A stretch of DNA of 64,000 nucleotides from Letharia columbiana. Taxonomy: Eukaryota; Ascomycota; Lecanoromycetes; Lecanorales; Parmeliaceae. The position numbers and the translations under genes were made by a program. The stretch spans positions 434,001 to 498,000 of the forward strand of contig NW_023501050.1 in NCBI RefSeq assembly GCF_014066305.1, read 5' to 3'. The notes below the pieces were generated by a model that saw nothing but the letters and a program-made list of their open reading frames with translations, made no database searches and was not told the DNA's origin. Positions 34,627 through 53,500 of the stretch are shown one piece after another. The number at the start of each line of letters is the position of its first letter. Position 1 is the first letter of the stretch.

Positions 34627-37455
34627 TCTCTAATATTATTATATATTTAAAATCGAATTATCTCTCTTTATATATTTCGATTTAATATCTTATTATTGAG
34701 GCTATTCGAATTATTTAATACTAAATAGTAGTTATAAATTTTTTTATTTTTTTATAATAATCGTACTATTCTATTATCTATTTAAATATTTTATTATTTC
34801 TTTTAATTAATATCTAGATTTATAGAGCGAAAGAATTTTATTAAGATTATATTTATATTTATAAAGCGTTTAATAGAGACTAGAAAGCGAGATTTATTAT
34901 TATTCTCGAAAGGCCATACTACTATATTATTACGATTCTTAAAGAAAATTATTAAGAAGTATTAGAGAATTCCGTAATTTAGATACTCTTATTTAAGTTA
35001 TTACGAGTTTATTAATATTATTCGAGATTAATTAGATAAAAAAGAAAAATATATTAAATTAATAATAAGATTAATAATAAAGGAATTTATAAAAATAACT
35101 AATTTTTTAGTATATTTATATATATTCTCTTTAAGAGTATTAATTAACTATTTTAAGATAATAAGCTTAAGAGTATCTTATATTAGCTCGTCTAGATAAT
35201 AGTTATAAATACTATATTCTAAGTATTAAAGTTAATTATCTTTTTTATTATCTAGCTTTATAAAGTTTAATTATTATTACCTCGTTTTATAATAGTTCTT
35301 ATTATTTCGATATTTAGAATTAATTAGCTTTAGTCGATATTATTTAAAGAAATCGAGAATATTTAAAATTATTATTATTATTTAAAGCTTATAAACTCTA
35401 TTAAAATATAAGTCGTAGATAGAGTTAGAGATAATATAATTTTAGATTATAATTTTTTTATATTATATAAGATACTTCGCTTTAATCTAATCTTAGATAA
35501 TTTAATTAATATTTTATAATATCTTTCTCTAATTCTCGCTTAATATATAAATAATCTTTTTTATTTTATATAGTAAAAGTTTAATAAGTAAAGCACCGTC
35601 ATTAATAATTCTTATCTTCGCTATTTATTTAATTATTAGCTTATCTAAAACTATCTATATTTTATTAATATTTCTCTTTAATTTCTTATTTAATAGACTA
35701 TATAAGTAGGCTTTTATATTCTCTATTCGCTTTTTAATTTTACGATATACTTTTTCTATTATTATTAATATAACGAGATTTATCTTCTATTATAATTACT
35801 TTATTAAGAGAATTATCGCTATTATATTTATAAAGAATTTAATTTATAATATAGCTAAGTATTTATATATAAATAATAGATAATACTTATATTCCTTCGC
35901 TAGTCTATTACGATATACTTACTTCTTCTTATATAGTTTTCGCGTACTTATAAGATTATCGATTATGATTCTAGATTACTCTATCTTATAAACGTTAATT
36001 AATATAAAAATCGAGGCGGTATTTAATTTTATATTATAAAATTTATTAATATAGATCTAATCGATAGCGAAGTTATATTTAAATTTTCTTTTATCTTTAA
36101 TTATAACTTTTATATAATTCTTATATAACTCGAAAGTTATTAGAATTAAAAATCTCTCTTATTTAGATTAAGCTTAATCGTCGATTATATATTTAAGTAA
36201 TTTAATATTTATAGAAATTAAGAGCTTAGCGCCAACTTTATAATATCGAGTTAATTTATATATATAAAATACGCGAAGTTATATAACGTCGTAATTATTA
36301 AGATTTATAAACTTAATAATTTCTATAAGCTAGTTCGCTAAAGTCTTTACTAAAATAATAATAAAGAAGAATCTCGCTTTAAATATTATTTAAGTTATAT
36401 AGTTTACTTTATCTTTATATAGATAAATAATATTAAATATCTTAATCGAAGAATATTAGAATTATCGATCTTTTTAAATAAATTATAATATAAGATATTT
36501 ATTCGCGAAGGGAGACTTCTTAAAGACTTTAATAATAATAATATCTTAGTATTCTTTAAGAATATTAAATCGTAGAGTAAGTTATTATTTAAATATTCAA
36601 CTTATTAATAGTATTAAAGTTTAAAAAAATATTTATATTAGCGAGTTAAATAAAAGAATTAGATATATTTATTTTATTAAAGTTAAGCTTATTCGTATTA
36701 ATAGCTTCTTTATAGATATTTACTTAAAAATATCGTTATATTAAATCGTAGAGTTAATAGACCTTTAAAATAATAGAGATTAATATTTCTCGCGAACTTA
36801 AGATATAATCTAAGTCTCTAAATATTTAGATATTATTAATACTTATATTATTACGATTAAGCTATAAGACTTACTTTATAATATATTAAGTTATATTAAA
36901 TTACTAAAACCTTCTTTTTTTATTAAACTTTATTTTTCTACTATATTAATTAGTATAAAGAATAGATAATTAATAATATTTGAATATATACTCTAATATT
37001 AGATCTCTATCATCGACCTTTATATTATTCTATATCTTTCTTTAATTTATAATCTTATTAATTTTAATATTATAAGAGTTAACTAATTAAAGAGCGTAAT
37101 CTTATTTAATTAAGAGCTCTATTAATATAATATCTTTTATTATTAAATACTTTTTCTTTTATAATAAAAGCGCGTTATTATTCTTATAAGTTTTAAGTAT
37201 AATAACGTTATCTATTAAATTATTAATAAACTTCTTTTATAAAAAATAGCGATAAATTTATAATTAAAGATTATTCTTATTCGAGCTAATATTAATAAGT
37301 TAAGAATTTATCTTATTTTCTTTATAGATATTAAGTAAATTAAATAATAAGATTAAAGATTAAGTAATAATAGAATAAAGAGAAAGCGAAATTTCGATAG
37401 AATTAAATTAAGATAGAGTATTATAAAGATTAAGAGAGATTAAAAATTTTAAGAT
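34627..37455. repeat. Direct repeat copy 2 (~2.8 kb, RIP-mutated)
   Basis: Partner of copy 1; collinear over the whole length with small indels. About 700 bp of unrelated AT-rich sequence (33,926-34,626) separates the copies. The arrangement could be two insertions of one family or a local duplication that then triggered RIP. Confidence 0.85.
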
Positions 37456-40400
37456 TTACTTTAATTTAATAGAAGAAAAAGCTAAACGCTTAAGTATTTT
37501 AGAGAGTTATTAAGATTAAGAATATAAGTATATTAATAAGTTTTACGAAGTTTTAAAGATATTAGTTTTAATATCTAATATCTTAATTAAAACTAGAATT
37601 AATATTAGTATTTATTATTAACGTAAGAAAGTAAAATTAATAAATCTTTAATTACGCGCTATAAGAATATTCGTTATTCGAATATATATACTCGCTTTTA
37701 ATACTTATATATCTTTTATAAATTATTATTATTATTTATAATTAAGCTCGTATTATCTACTCTATAGATTAAATAAGATAATATTATAAAATTTTTATCG
37801 ATATCGCTTTAAAATCGTTTCGATTAAAGATAAATAATAAAAGTTTTAAGATTAAGTTACTTTTAGAATTAAGAGATTATTATTAAATTATTTATTAACT
37901 TCTAAATAGAGATAAGCTTATATTTATTTAGATTATTGATAATAATAAGTTAAAGAGAATTAATACTAGAGAGATTTTCGATTAATAATTTATTAAATTA
38001 ATAGAAATTTATTAATCTCTTAATCGTTAAAAGCTTCTAAGTCTTCGTATATTTATCTTTTTATATTTTTATTAATTCCCTTTTAAGTAATTATTTCTCT
38101 TACTTCGTAAACGTCTTATTAATTAATAAAATTAATTTATATAAGAATTTAAAAAGAAAGCTAAGGTCTTACGCGGTTATATAATTAAAAATAGATAATA
38201 ATTAGATAATCTCGCTTACGATAATATTAATCTTTCTCTTATATAATTTTATAAACTTTTTTTAAAGATCTTTATATCTTAATTAACGCGAGAACTTCTC
38301 TTTTACTACTTTAAATATAAGCTTTAAAAAGCGAAGTTCTTTACGAATATTATCTCGGTTCGCGAGAACGTCTAACTTCGCGATATCGAATTTAATATAA
38401 AAATTAATTTCGATAAGCGCTATTATTATAAATATATCGTTTAAAGAAAATATAAATATCGATATAATAATATATATAATATGATAATAAGAAAACGCGT
38501 ATTAGATTAAGTAAGATATAAGATAAAAGAAATTTAAATAAGATTATAGAGTTCGAGTTAAATATTCGATATTATTTTTCGAAATATATATTATATCTTT
38601 AATTAACTTTAACTAATTATAAATAGACTTCGATTAATATTAACTTTATTAATAATTATCTTAATAGTCTTAATTAAATATTAGTATATTATATCTTCGA
38701 TTAACTTTAATTAATTATTAATAAAAACTTCGATAAAAGCTTTAATTAGCGTTAAAATTAATAACGCGTATATTAATAATAAAAATATAAATTTCGCTAT
38801 TATATTTATTAGAGATATAAATTTATTTAATAATAATATAGATTTTCTAAGATCTATTCTCTATTAATAATTTCGAGATTAATAATCTTCGATAGAGTTT
38901 AAGCGATAATAATTACTTCGATAATTAATATTTCGAAAATTAATATTTATTTTAACTTTTTAATATAAAAGATAATAATAAAATATAGCGGCTAATAAAT
39001 ACTATATCTATATAATTTTTATTTACTCTTTAACTAATTAATAGATAGTTAAATTTCTTTTTTAATAGATATATTAATCTTCTTTCTTCTTTATATCTAT
39101 AAAAATTAATTAATTAAATTATTTTCTCTTTAGATATATATAACTCTTAATAGTTCGTTTAGCTTCGATTATTTATATCTAAAAGACTTTTATTTTAATA
39201 TAAAGATATATTAGCTAGCTAAATATAATAAAATAACTATATATTATAAATAACGATAAATAAATCTAGTATATTTCTTTTATAATACTTAAAACTATTT
39301 TTAGAGATATTACTATTTAAATTAAACGGTTTAAATTAAAGTAAAATTAATTTCTTTTATATAAAATATATATTTCTAAATTATATACTTTATAGGCGGC
39401 TTTACTATTTTAAAGTAAATATATAAATATAATTTTATATATATAAAAGCGCTTTAATTATATATATATTAAATATAGAGAAACGTTTAAAAGTAATAAA
39501 AGTATTTCTTCTCTAGATAGCTCGTTATAGACTCTTTCTTTTTATAAATATCTATTAATATAAGATATTTTTTATATATAGATTTATAAATATCTTTTAT
39601 ATAATTATAAAGAATATAAAGTTAAAATTAAGCTTCGCGATAAGTAAGACTAGAGTAATAATATATATTCGCTAAGGCGTTAATACGTTATCGATTATTA
39701 AAGAATATATATTTTATAATTAATTAATAATAGATAAGAGAATATATATTAAATATATCGCTTCTATAAAAAATAATATAAAAATAGTAGTAAACTTATT
39801 AGACACCTATAAGGTTATAAAAAGCGAAAATCGATTCTTTTATACGCGTTTTTTAATATTATAAACCGCGATATAATTAATAATATTAATAATTTAATAA
39901 CTTTAATTATCGTAAAAAAAGAAGATATATATTTACTCGAAGATAATATAATTACGAATTCGATATTATAGTAGTAATTAGATGAGTAGAAGATAGAGAA
40001 AGAAGAGATAAATACGATATAAATAATAAATCTAAATAATAAGATAATAGTATCTCTTATCTCTATAATAAGCTTAAGTTATAATACTATAATTTCGTCT
40101 TTAATAGTTAACTCTATAGAATCGTATTTAAAAGAGTAAGATATTAAGAGATCGATAAAACTATAATTCAAATCGAAGCCTCTTAATTAAATAAAATCGA
40201 TATTTAATTATTAAACTAAGTCGAATATCGAGTTAATATTCGATATAAATAGTTTTTAGAATCTATTTAAATCTCGAGAAGATTATACGCTAACGCTATA
40301 ATTTCTTAAGTTAAAACTCTTTAACGATAATATTAATAAGTTCTTTCGCGATATTTATTTATAGCGATTTCGAGATAGCTATAGCTTTAATAGCGTGAAA

Positions 40401-43299
40401 TTATTAAGATATAAGATATAGAATATATATAGTAATAGTATCGACGGCGGTTAAACTAGCTAGTCTTTTAAAATTTATAACTTTTAAACTCGAATTAAGA
40501 TCGAAGATATATTATATTATTTACTTCGATATTATAAATATTATTAAAGCGTTTCTAGTATATAAACCTTTTAATATAAGTTTATATTATCGATTTATAC
40601 GCTAAAGAAATACTAATAAAGCGAGAGTCTATAGCGAGATATATATCGTAAATTAATAGTAGAAAACGTAGAATAAGCTATCTAATAACTCTATCGTTAT
40701 TCTTATTATTTTAATATTAAATAAAACTTATCTCTCTTAAATATACGAAAAATAATATACTTAGTCGATCTATATTACGATTAGAAATCTTTAATAAAAT
40801 ACGCGACGCGCGTATAGTAAATCGGGTATAGCGATTCTAAAAATAATATCGATTATTTAAAAAAAGAAGTTAAGGTCTAGGTCTATTACTATATCTTAAA
40901 TTTAATAATTAAAGATAACTTCTTATACTCTCGCGATATACTATCTACTAACGAAGTATATTTAATAATTAAAAAATACTTCGAATATAATATTAATATA
41001 TAATACGCGAATAATTTAACTCGAAGATATTATTTAATATTAATTATTATAATATTAGATTATAAGAAATAAATAATAATTACTTTAATCTTAAGCGATA
41101 GATACTATTCTATATATACGATTTTATCTTATAGAAAGAGAGCGATTATATCTTTTAATTTTATATTCTAAGCGAATACTTAAGCGTATAATCGAGTAGC
41201 TAAGATTATAAAAGAGGTATATTAAAAAGATATCGAAATACTTATAAGATATAATATTCTACGATCGCCGTTCTTTTATCGATAATTACTTCGCTATTAA
41301 TATATATTAACTATAATACTTCGATATTCTATACTTCTTAATAATTAAGAAATTTATAGATTATTTATTTAAATAATAGATTAAATATATTAGAGTTATA
41401 AAGATAGAGAATAAGATAAATAAGCTTCTTAATACTCGCTTTTAAGCGATCTCTAATTATATTAATCTAAGATATATTAAGTCTTTAAGTAAGAAGATAT
41501 AGTAGATAGAAGAGAATAATTAAACTCTATAGAGGACGATAATAGTTATCTTTATATCGATCTTAATTAAATTAAATTCGAATACGCTATATATAGATCG
41601 CGCTATTCTTAATCTTATTATATTAGCGAGATATTATTCTTATAATAATAATATTATTCGATATCTACTCGCGACTCTAGCCCGAATTAATCTATTAAAA
41701 GAGATTTTTTAAGTATATAGATCTTTAAATAAAACGATAAGTAAAGATTACTTTAACTTCTTAAAGTTTTATAGTATTAATTACTTACTCGAAATAATAT
41801 AATTATTCAATTTATTTAATAAATTAATTACTTAAATAGAAAAAAAGGCGTATATTAAATTCTTTAAAAAGTATTATAAATTAACGAATAAGTATAATAA
41901 CTATATTAAATAGATTATATATTACGATATCGTATATTAGAAGATAATTACGATATATAATCTCGTTAAGTACTAAGATATAGAAGTATTATTATTTATA
42001 ATTAAGAGATTATAGAAGAAAGAGAAGAAGATTAAGATAAGAACTTCTTTAGATCTTTATATTTAGAATTAATAGGCGAATAATAAAAAGCGTAATATTA
42101 TAAGATAGATCTATTATTATAATAGTCGTTATTAATAATTAATAAAAGTCGTTATTAAATAATTAAAGTTAGATACTTTTCTCGAAGCTTTAGCCGCCTT
42201 TATTCGAATAAATTAAATAAAATTAAGAAAATATTATTTATTTAAGAGAGATAATAATATTAATATACGTAAAGCGAATTATAAATAAGTATATCGATAT
42301 TCGATTCGCATTTATTTTAATATTCGATATTAAAAGGCTCTTAAAGAAGATTCTCTAAATATAGCTCGTCTATTTAAAGACGTCGTTATCTATAAATCTA
42401 TCGATTAACTCTTTCGAAAAAGATAGTATAGAAATTACACTTAGATCTACGAATATAACTAATAAACCTTCGATACTAATAAGATTCTTTTCGAGAAAAT
42501 TAATAGAAAGAAGTATTAGTCGTAGTAAAAGTAATAAACCTAGCTCGTAGAGATTTTAGATAAAGATCGACTTATCTATAGAGTATTTTTATAAAGATAT
42601 TTAAGTATTAATATAATAAATAAGTTTAGAAATATTATAATATAATAAAAGTAGAAAGAGCGTAATTATTAATAGCGCGGAATTTAAAAATTCTTAAAAA
42701 ATAACGATTCTATAGCCTCGTAAGTATCGAGAGAAGTATATATATTATACCCGCGTCGATAAAAGATAAGAAATTTTATTATATTAATAGCTTTATCGAT
42801 TTTAATTAATATAATAATATCTATAATTTAAACTTTTTAAATAAGAGCTATAGAGTAGTAAAGGAGATTAATATACGCTATACTATAAGATAATAGAGAT
42901 ATTAAAAATTTAAATCTTAGAATATTAGAAATAAAATTAAATATATAACAAGTAAAATCGATTTTAATTACTCTTCTCGACTCGAATATCTTTCTTAACT
43001 CGAATACTTTTTTTAATTTAAATATTCTTCTTAACTTAAATAACTTTTAAATTATCTTTAGAGTTCGTTAAGCGAAGAGAGATTTTATAATTATAGAATA
43101 TATACGTAAATATTATAATTAGAAAGAGAAGAGAGAGCGAGCTCTTCTCTAATTAGAAAGATATTAATACGCTTTAGAAAGTATCTAGCTAAGTATTTCG
43201 GCGTCGAAGATTATTATTAAATTAATTCGTAATTTCTTATAATTTAAAGAACGTTATTATCTATAACGAAGGCTATTATTTAAAATTCTCTTAAATCGT
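37456..43299. other. Unassigned RIP-mutated AT-rich DNA
   Basis: About 5.8 kb without an assignable frame. A few stretches (for example 40,700-41,900 on the plus strand) look like decayed coding sequence because CG-containing codons persist, but no family could be named. A small inverted repeat occurs near 43,119-43,156, with arms AATTAGA and CTCTAATT around a purine/pyrimidine centre. Confidence 0.5.
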
Positions 43300-43625
43300 T
43301 AATAGTCTATACGATAATATTAGAATCGAGATATATTATTTTAAAAATATAATAAATTAAAAGAAAGCTTTAATATAAGCTATTATAGAGGGTATAAGAC
43401 GACGAGAATTATTAATAATCTATATAATAATATTAGAATTAAGATATATTATTTTAAAAATATAATAAATTAGAAGAAAGTCTTAACGTAAGCTATTATA
43501 GAGGGTATAAGACGACGAGAGTTATTAATAGTCTATACGATAAATTAAAATCGAGATATATTATTTTAAAAATATAATAAACTAGAAGAAAGTCTTAACG
43601 TAAGATACTATAGAGAGAGATTTAT
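43300..43625. repeat. Three tandem copies of a ~112-bp unit
   Basis: The shared core ATATATTATTTTAAAAATA starts near 43,331, 43,443 and 43,556, a period of 112-113 bp. The copies also share GAAAG(T/C)TTTAA-type, GAGGGTATAAGACGACGAGA and GTCTATACGATAA segments, and differ mainly at C/T or G/A positions. Confidence 0.9.
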
Positions 43626-44167
43626 ATATATTACTACTCGCTATATTTTTATATATATAATTATTTAAAAATTGAAACTTTTAATTTAAGAAAGTCGATT
43701 TCGATTTTATAAGAAAGATACTTAATACTTTAACGAGTATTAATATATATAAATTTTAAAGGAATTTAGATATTAAGAGAAGAGGTTAATAGAGTTAAGA
43801 TCGAGTAATAAGAATATAAATATATATTATCGATCTTTATATATATTATATTAACTTTAACGCGATTATAGTAATAAGAAAGCGTATTAATAACGATTTT
43901 CCTTCTTAGATAATTAGCGCTTACGAGATATATTATAAATAATAATATTCTTATCTTTAATAGAGAAGATAGATTACTTAATATAGTAATATAAATTTAT
44001 ATATATAAATCTAATATCTAGCGATAGTATTATTAAGTCGAGTTAAATTAAACTTATAATATAACTAAGTTAAATTAAACTCGACTTATAGAGTTAAGTT
44101 AATATCGCGAACTATAGAAATAATAAAATATTAGTATAAGACGATTATTATTTCTAAAAAAATTATT

Positions 44168-44330
44168 CGAATAGTATATAGTAATTATTAAACTAGCGAA
44201 TATTATTCGAATAGTATATAGTAATTACTAAATTAGCGAATATTATTCGAATAGTATATAGTAATTACTAAATCGACGAATAGTATTTTAATAATAAATA
44301 GTAATTGCTAAATCTGGTGAATAGCGTGTA
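44168..44330. repeat. Four tandem copies of a 40-bp unit
   Basis: Units start at 44168, 44208, 44248 and about 44288, each like CGAATAGTATATAGTAATTA followed by CTAAA..GCGAATATTATT. The last copy is diverged. It lies about 170 bp before the poly(A) tract. Confidence 0.9.
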
Positions 44331-44497
44331 AAAAGTAGATTATAGTTACTAATTAGGCGGAATTTAGATCGAATTTTAATTAGATTTACTAATTTGACGA
44401 ATTTTATAATTTTTAACGGTAATTTAAAATTTTATAAAAATTTTAATAAAAAAAAAATATTATTTATAAAATAATTATTATAAAAAAATTTAAAAAT

Positions 44498-48880
<4,383 letters not shown>

Positions 48881-50599
48881 AGGCGATAAAATAAGATATA
48901 ATTATTAACTAGATTAGATATATTTCTAGATAATACTTATACTACGCGTATACTCCTCTATACTTATTACTATTAAGATATAAATTAATAAAATAATTAT
49001 ATTATTTAGCTATCTACTAAACTCTACTATAAAGAGAGTTTATTATATTAGAGTATATACTATTAATATAAATATATTTTTATCTAGAGTAGCTATTAAA
49101 GAACTATCTAGAGACCTTACGCCAGCGCTACTATTAAAAAAATATCGCTATTTAAATATCCTCCACTATTTTAATATTAAAGATCAAATTAAGTTTATTA
49201 ACTTAATTCTCTAATAAGAAGATAATTAAAGTATAGTCTTCGTATTAATACTTATCGACGTTCGCCATATATTAACAAAGGCTCTTAAGCTCCTTCTTTA
49301 ATAACTCATTTATTCTCTTTAATTCCTCTATACACTTATATACCGCTATAAGCTAATTTTAGAAATCTATAATTATAATAAAAGCGGCCGAAGTCGTCGT
49401 TATTATATATCTCTATAACTTATACTATTAGATAATCTCCTTATCGAGTTTAGTCTATTAGCGAGATAGCTTTTAAAACTATTTAGCGCGGCGATAGCGC
49501 TATATTAATTTTCTTATTTACGTTTAAAGATATAGAGGGATTTTAATATAGCGGTTAATACCGCGCTTTCTAATCTTATAATTATTATAGAGAAAAGACT
49601 TATCTTAAATATATAAATCGTCGTCTTAATAAAAGTAAGTTCTATATAATAAACTAGATATTAGAACTTATTAATAATTATATATATAAAGCGATAATAA
49701 TAGAAATAGTTAAGAGTTAGTAGTCGCGCCTATAAAGCGATTATACACTTATTATTAAAGTTATTATTATTATTAAAAAAGAATACTATAAAATTATTAG
49801 TCTACGTATCAACGCGATCAATAATAATAAAATACTTACGATAAAGAGAAGTAGACTACTAATATAATAAGATATACTATACTTATATTAATATTAATAT
49901 CGACGTTATAGCGCTAGAGTAAGCACTTATAAGAGAGGCGTTAGAAGTTACGAAGAATAAAAATAAATAATTTAAAAGAGATTTTTATATCCTCTACCGC
50001 AGCGCTATTATTAGCGAGTAGTACTCAGTAACGTAGACAGCAGCAACGCGGTAATATTTCGTTATTACCTATAGAGCCGCGTCGCCTAGCTACTATTATT
50101 ATTTCTACTATTATTATTAATTAACAATCGAAAGCGTTATCGCGGACGCGTCGCTCCACCAATTACTCCCTTCGAATCCCCACAATAAAGATTATTACTA
50201 TATTACTTCGCTATAAACATAATATATTATAGAAATAACGTTGCCTATAGGGAAACTCTTCCCCCTTCTTTTACTTACTAAATTTTTAAGAATTTATTAT
50301 AAGTTTTTAAATCTAATATTATTCGCTATAGAGGCTATTAACTAGCGCTATAAAAACGTCGATACTAAGCGTATCGACTTACTATAGATTACTATTAATT
50401 AATATTATAAAAGCGATATTATTCTTAAAGATAGTATTAATATTATTATATAATATATTAATAACGCGCCTACGGCGCGTAAGAATTAGTTCTATCGCGT
50501 TATCGAAACGATATCATAATCTTAACGAATCGACTCTTTTCTCTTATTTCTCTATTAGAATTTAAAGGTTTTTTAATAAGCGTTCTATCTTTACTTAGG
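48881..50599. other. Unassigned segment between the gypsy and LINE remnants
   Basis: About 1.7 kb, mutated but less so from about 49,900 onward. It may include the gypsy 3' LTR and the 3' end of the LINE on the other strand. No boundary repeat could be defined by eye. Confidence 0.4.
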
Positions 50600-53500
50600 C
50601 GCTTAGAAACTAGAGCCTAGAAGAAGAGGTAATTATTAGATTTAATACATTATAAACCTTAGCGCTACTTACGTTAAGACGCCGATATCATATATTCTAC
50701 ATTAGAGTTCCTTTTAGAATTCAGTTTTAATAATATACCTCATATACTTAGAGGCTTAGCGAATATAGATCTACTTCATATACCTCGGAGTTTTAGTGTT
50801 TTTTAGAGATTAGTTCTACTATCAAATATACTATTAAACCCCATAACGATACTACGTCTTTTATAGCCTATGCCCGCTAGCTGACCGTTAGTGGACTACG
50901 CCCTCACAACTCTATAGAAGTTTAAAGTCGATTTTAACTTCTAGATAGTAGATAAAGCGTCTCACCTTAATATATTATCTCTTATTAAGTTATAGAGAAT
51001 AATCTAAGCTAAATCTCTATTTTCTACTAAGGTGTAGTAGTTAATATTTATTAAAATTAAACTTTAATTTATATCGTAACGTCTACTTTATATAAACTTC
51101 GTCGTAAATTTTATAAAGTATATTATAGTTTTTCTCGATAAAGTCTCCTACTATTAGAAGGCCTATATCGTTTATAAAGTCGATAGCTATTATTTCTAAG
51201 TTAATATAACTATTATATTTATTAATAAGATCTAAGTTATAGAAGAGATAAAGTATAAACGATAGCGGTAATTCTTAAGGAATTTCGGTTACTATAAGAG
51301 TCTTTAATATAAAATATTCGCTTATTTTTAGTATCGTTATTCTATTAGATAAGAACGATTCTATCTAGTTAACTACTCTTATATTAATTTTTTACTTTTA
51401 GAGATTATAGAGTAGTCGAGAATAAGAGACTTTATTATATATATCTAAAACGTCTAATAGTAATATTATAGCTACTTTATTAGAGTTTCAAATCTAATAT
51501 ATTCTTTTTAGAAGATAATAAATATCGTATTTATATAATCGTAATCTATGGTCTTCTATATATATAATCGATAGAAGTCTATATATCTTTATAAGATACG
51601 CTATTCTTCTAGTAAGAATAAATTTTATTATCTTTTCTATAGTATTAAGTAAAGCTATTAATCGATATTCTTTAGAAATCGAGTAATTCTTACTTAACTT
51701 CGAAAGAATAATTATTATTAATATTCTAAAGTGCTCTAAATAATAGCTATTCGTTATATATATATTAAATATTCTATATAGATAAGAGAGTAACGACTTT
51801 AGAATTTCTTTAAGAATTAGATTAAGAATCGCGTCTTCTCTTAGTACTCTCTTCAACGATGTCTACATTATAATCTTTCTTATCTTATTTATAATAATTA
51901 TATCTATTAGATAAACTTATAAATACGCTATATTAATGCTAATATTATCTAACTCCGCCTATATCGATAGTAAAAAGAATATTCTTATAAGAAGATCTGC
52001 CTTCGAGTCTAATTCGTTATATTTTTATTTATCTTTATTAAATAGCGGAGAAAGATATATCTATATTATAAGTTATTTTCTAACTTACTTAATCTTTTCT
52101 ATATTATTTATAACGATTCATACGCCTCTACTATAAACTCTCTAAACGTCTTTCTAATAATTCTCTTAATTAGATTATTTTTGAAGTTTTTAACGACTTT
52201 ATACTTATTCTATACTTTCTTTAAGAGCGTTATTCTTTAGCTTCTTTTTAGCAATTTATAATATCTTTATACTTTCTTATATTCTAATATAAATTTCGAT
52301 CTAGACTATAGCGATAATCTAATAATCGAAGTAGATTTCTCTATAGCCGCTTAAATAGAGTTAATAATAATTACTACTTAATAATCGATATTATTATTAA
52401 TAAGATTTTCATTATTTTCTTAGAGATTAATTAGATACTCTTTCGATATTATAACTTAAACGAGTATCTCTCTTAGAACCTCGATATCTAGTTTATTAAA
52501 GTTTCGACGTATTATTAATACTAACTTTATTACGACTAGCTTAAACTTTATAAAAATTAAGAGATAATTAAATTCGCTTTCGAAATTATTTTTAATATTA
52601 TAGTTAATAATATTTGCTATTAGTACTAAAGTAGCGAATAGTAGATCTATTATTATTTAATAGTTTTCTTTATATATTATCATTTCTATTAATAATGCTT
52701 ATTTTATAGCGAATTCTTTTACTATAAGTATTAGTTCTTCTACTCTCTTATCGATACGAGTATTTAATCCTCTCTATATCGTATAGTGAAGATTAAAGTT
52801 ATCTAATATAATTTATTCGTTATCTTTAGACTTCGTAAGCGTCTTATATAATTCGTTAAGTTCGTTTATTTATTAATTATCGAGATTATAGATATTATAT
52901 ATATATATAATTCTATTATTTTCGAATTTAATATTAAGAGTATAGAGGTTTAGTAAATAATATAATAAATATTATTACTTTAATAATATTCTCTTATTAA
53001 TATAAAAGTATATTTATATATTATTATAATAGAAGTAGATTAAGTTAAATCTATTCTTTAGAGAATAATATGATATATTTATATTAGTATTTCTCTAGAG
53101 CTTCTAAATTACTACTATATCGATATTATAGATCTTTTTATTATTAAAGAGTTCTACTATAATTATTTTAGATTTTCTTATATTATATTATAGTATTAAT
53201 AGCTAATTAAAGTATACTATTATTTCTCGATATTATTATTAATATTGCTTACTCGCTCCGCCTAATCTATAGAGTTTATATTCTTTTTCTAAGTATTCTT
53301 CTTTTCTTAATTATCGATAAATCGAATATATCTCTTTTTATTCCTATTAACGAGAACCGCAATTCTCTTATTATTACTCTTTTAATTTAAAGGTTATCTA
53401 TTATTCTCGAGATTATTAATTTTCTTTATCGCTATATTATTCTTATATTATTTAACTTTATCTATTACTTTAAAGAGCGATTTATTTCTAGACGAGGCTC

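Noticed and set aside
44168..44330. 40-bp array considered as a CRISPR-like repeat
   Set aside because: Units are contiguous with no spacers, and the host is a eukaryote; it is a simple tandem repeat.
51936..52136. 66-codon plus-strand frame in the LINE region
   Set aside because: Antisense to the LINE coding strand; product of AT bias.
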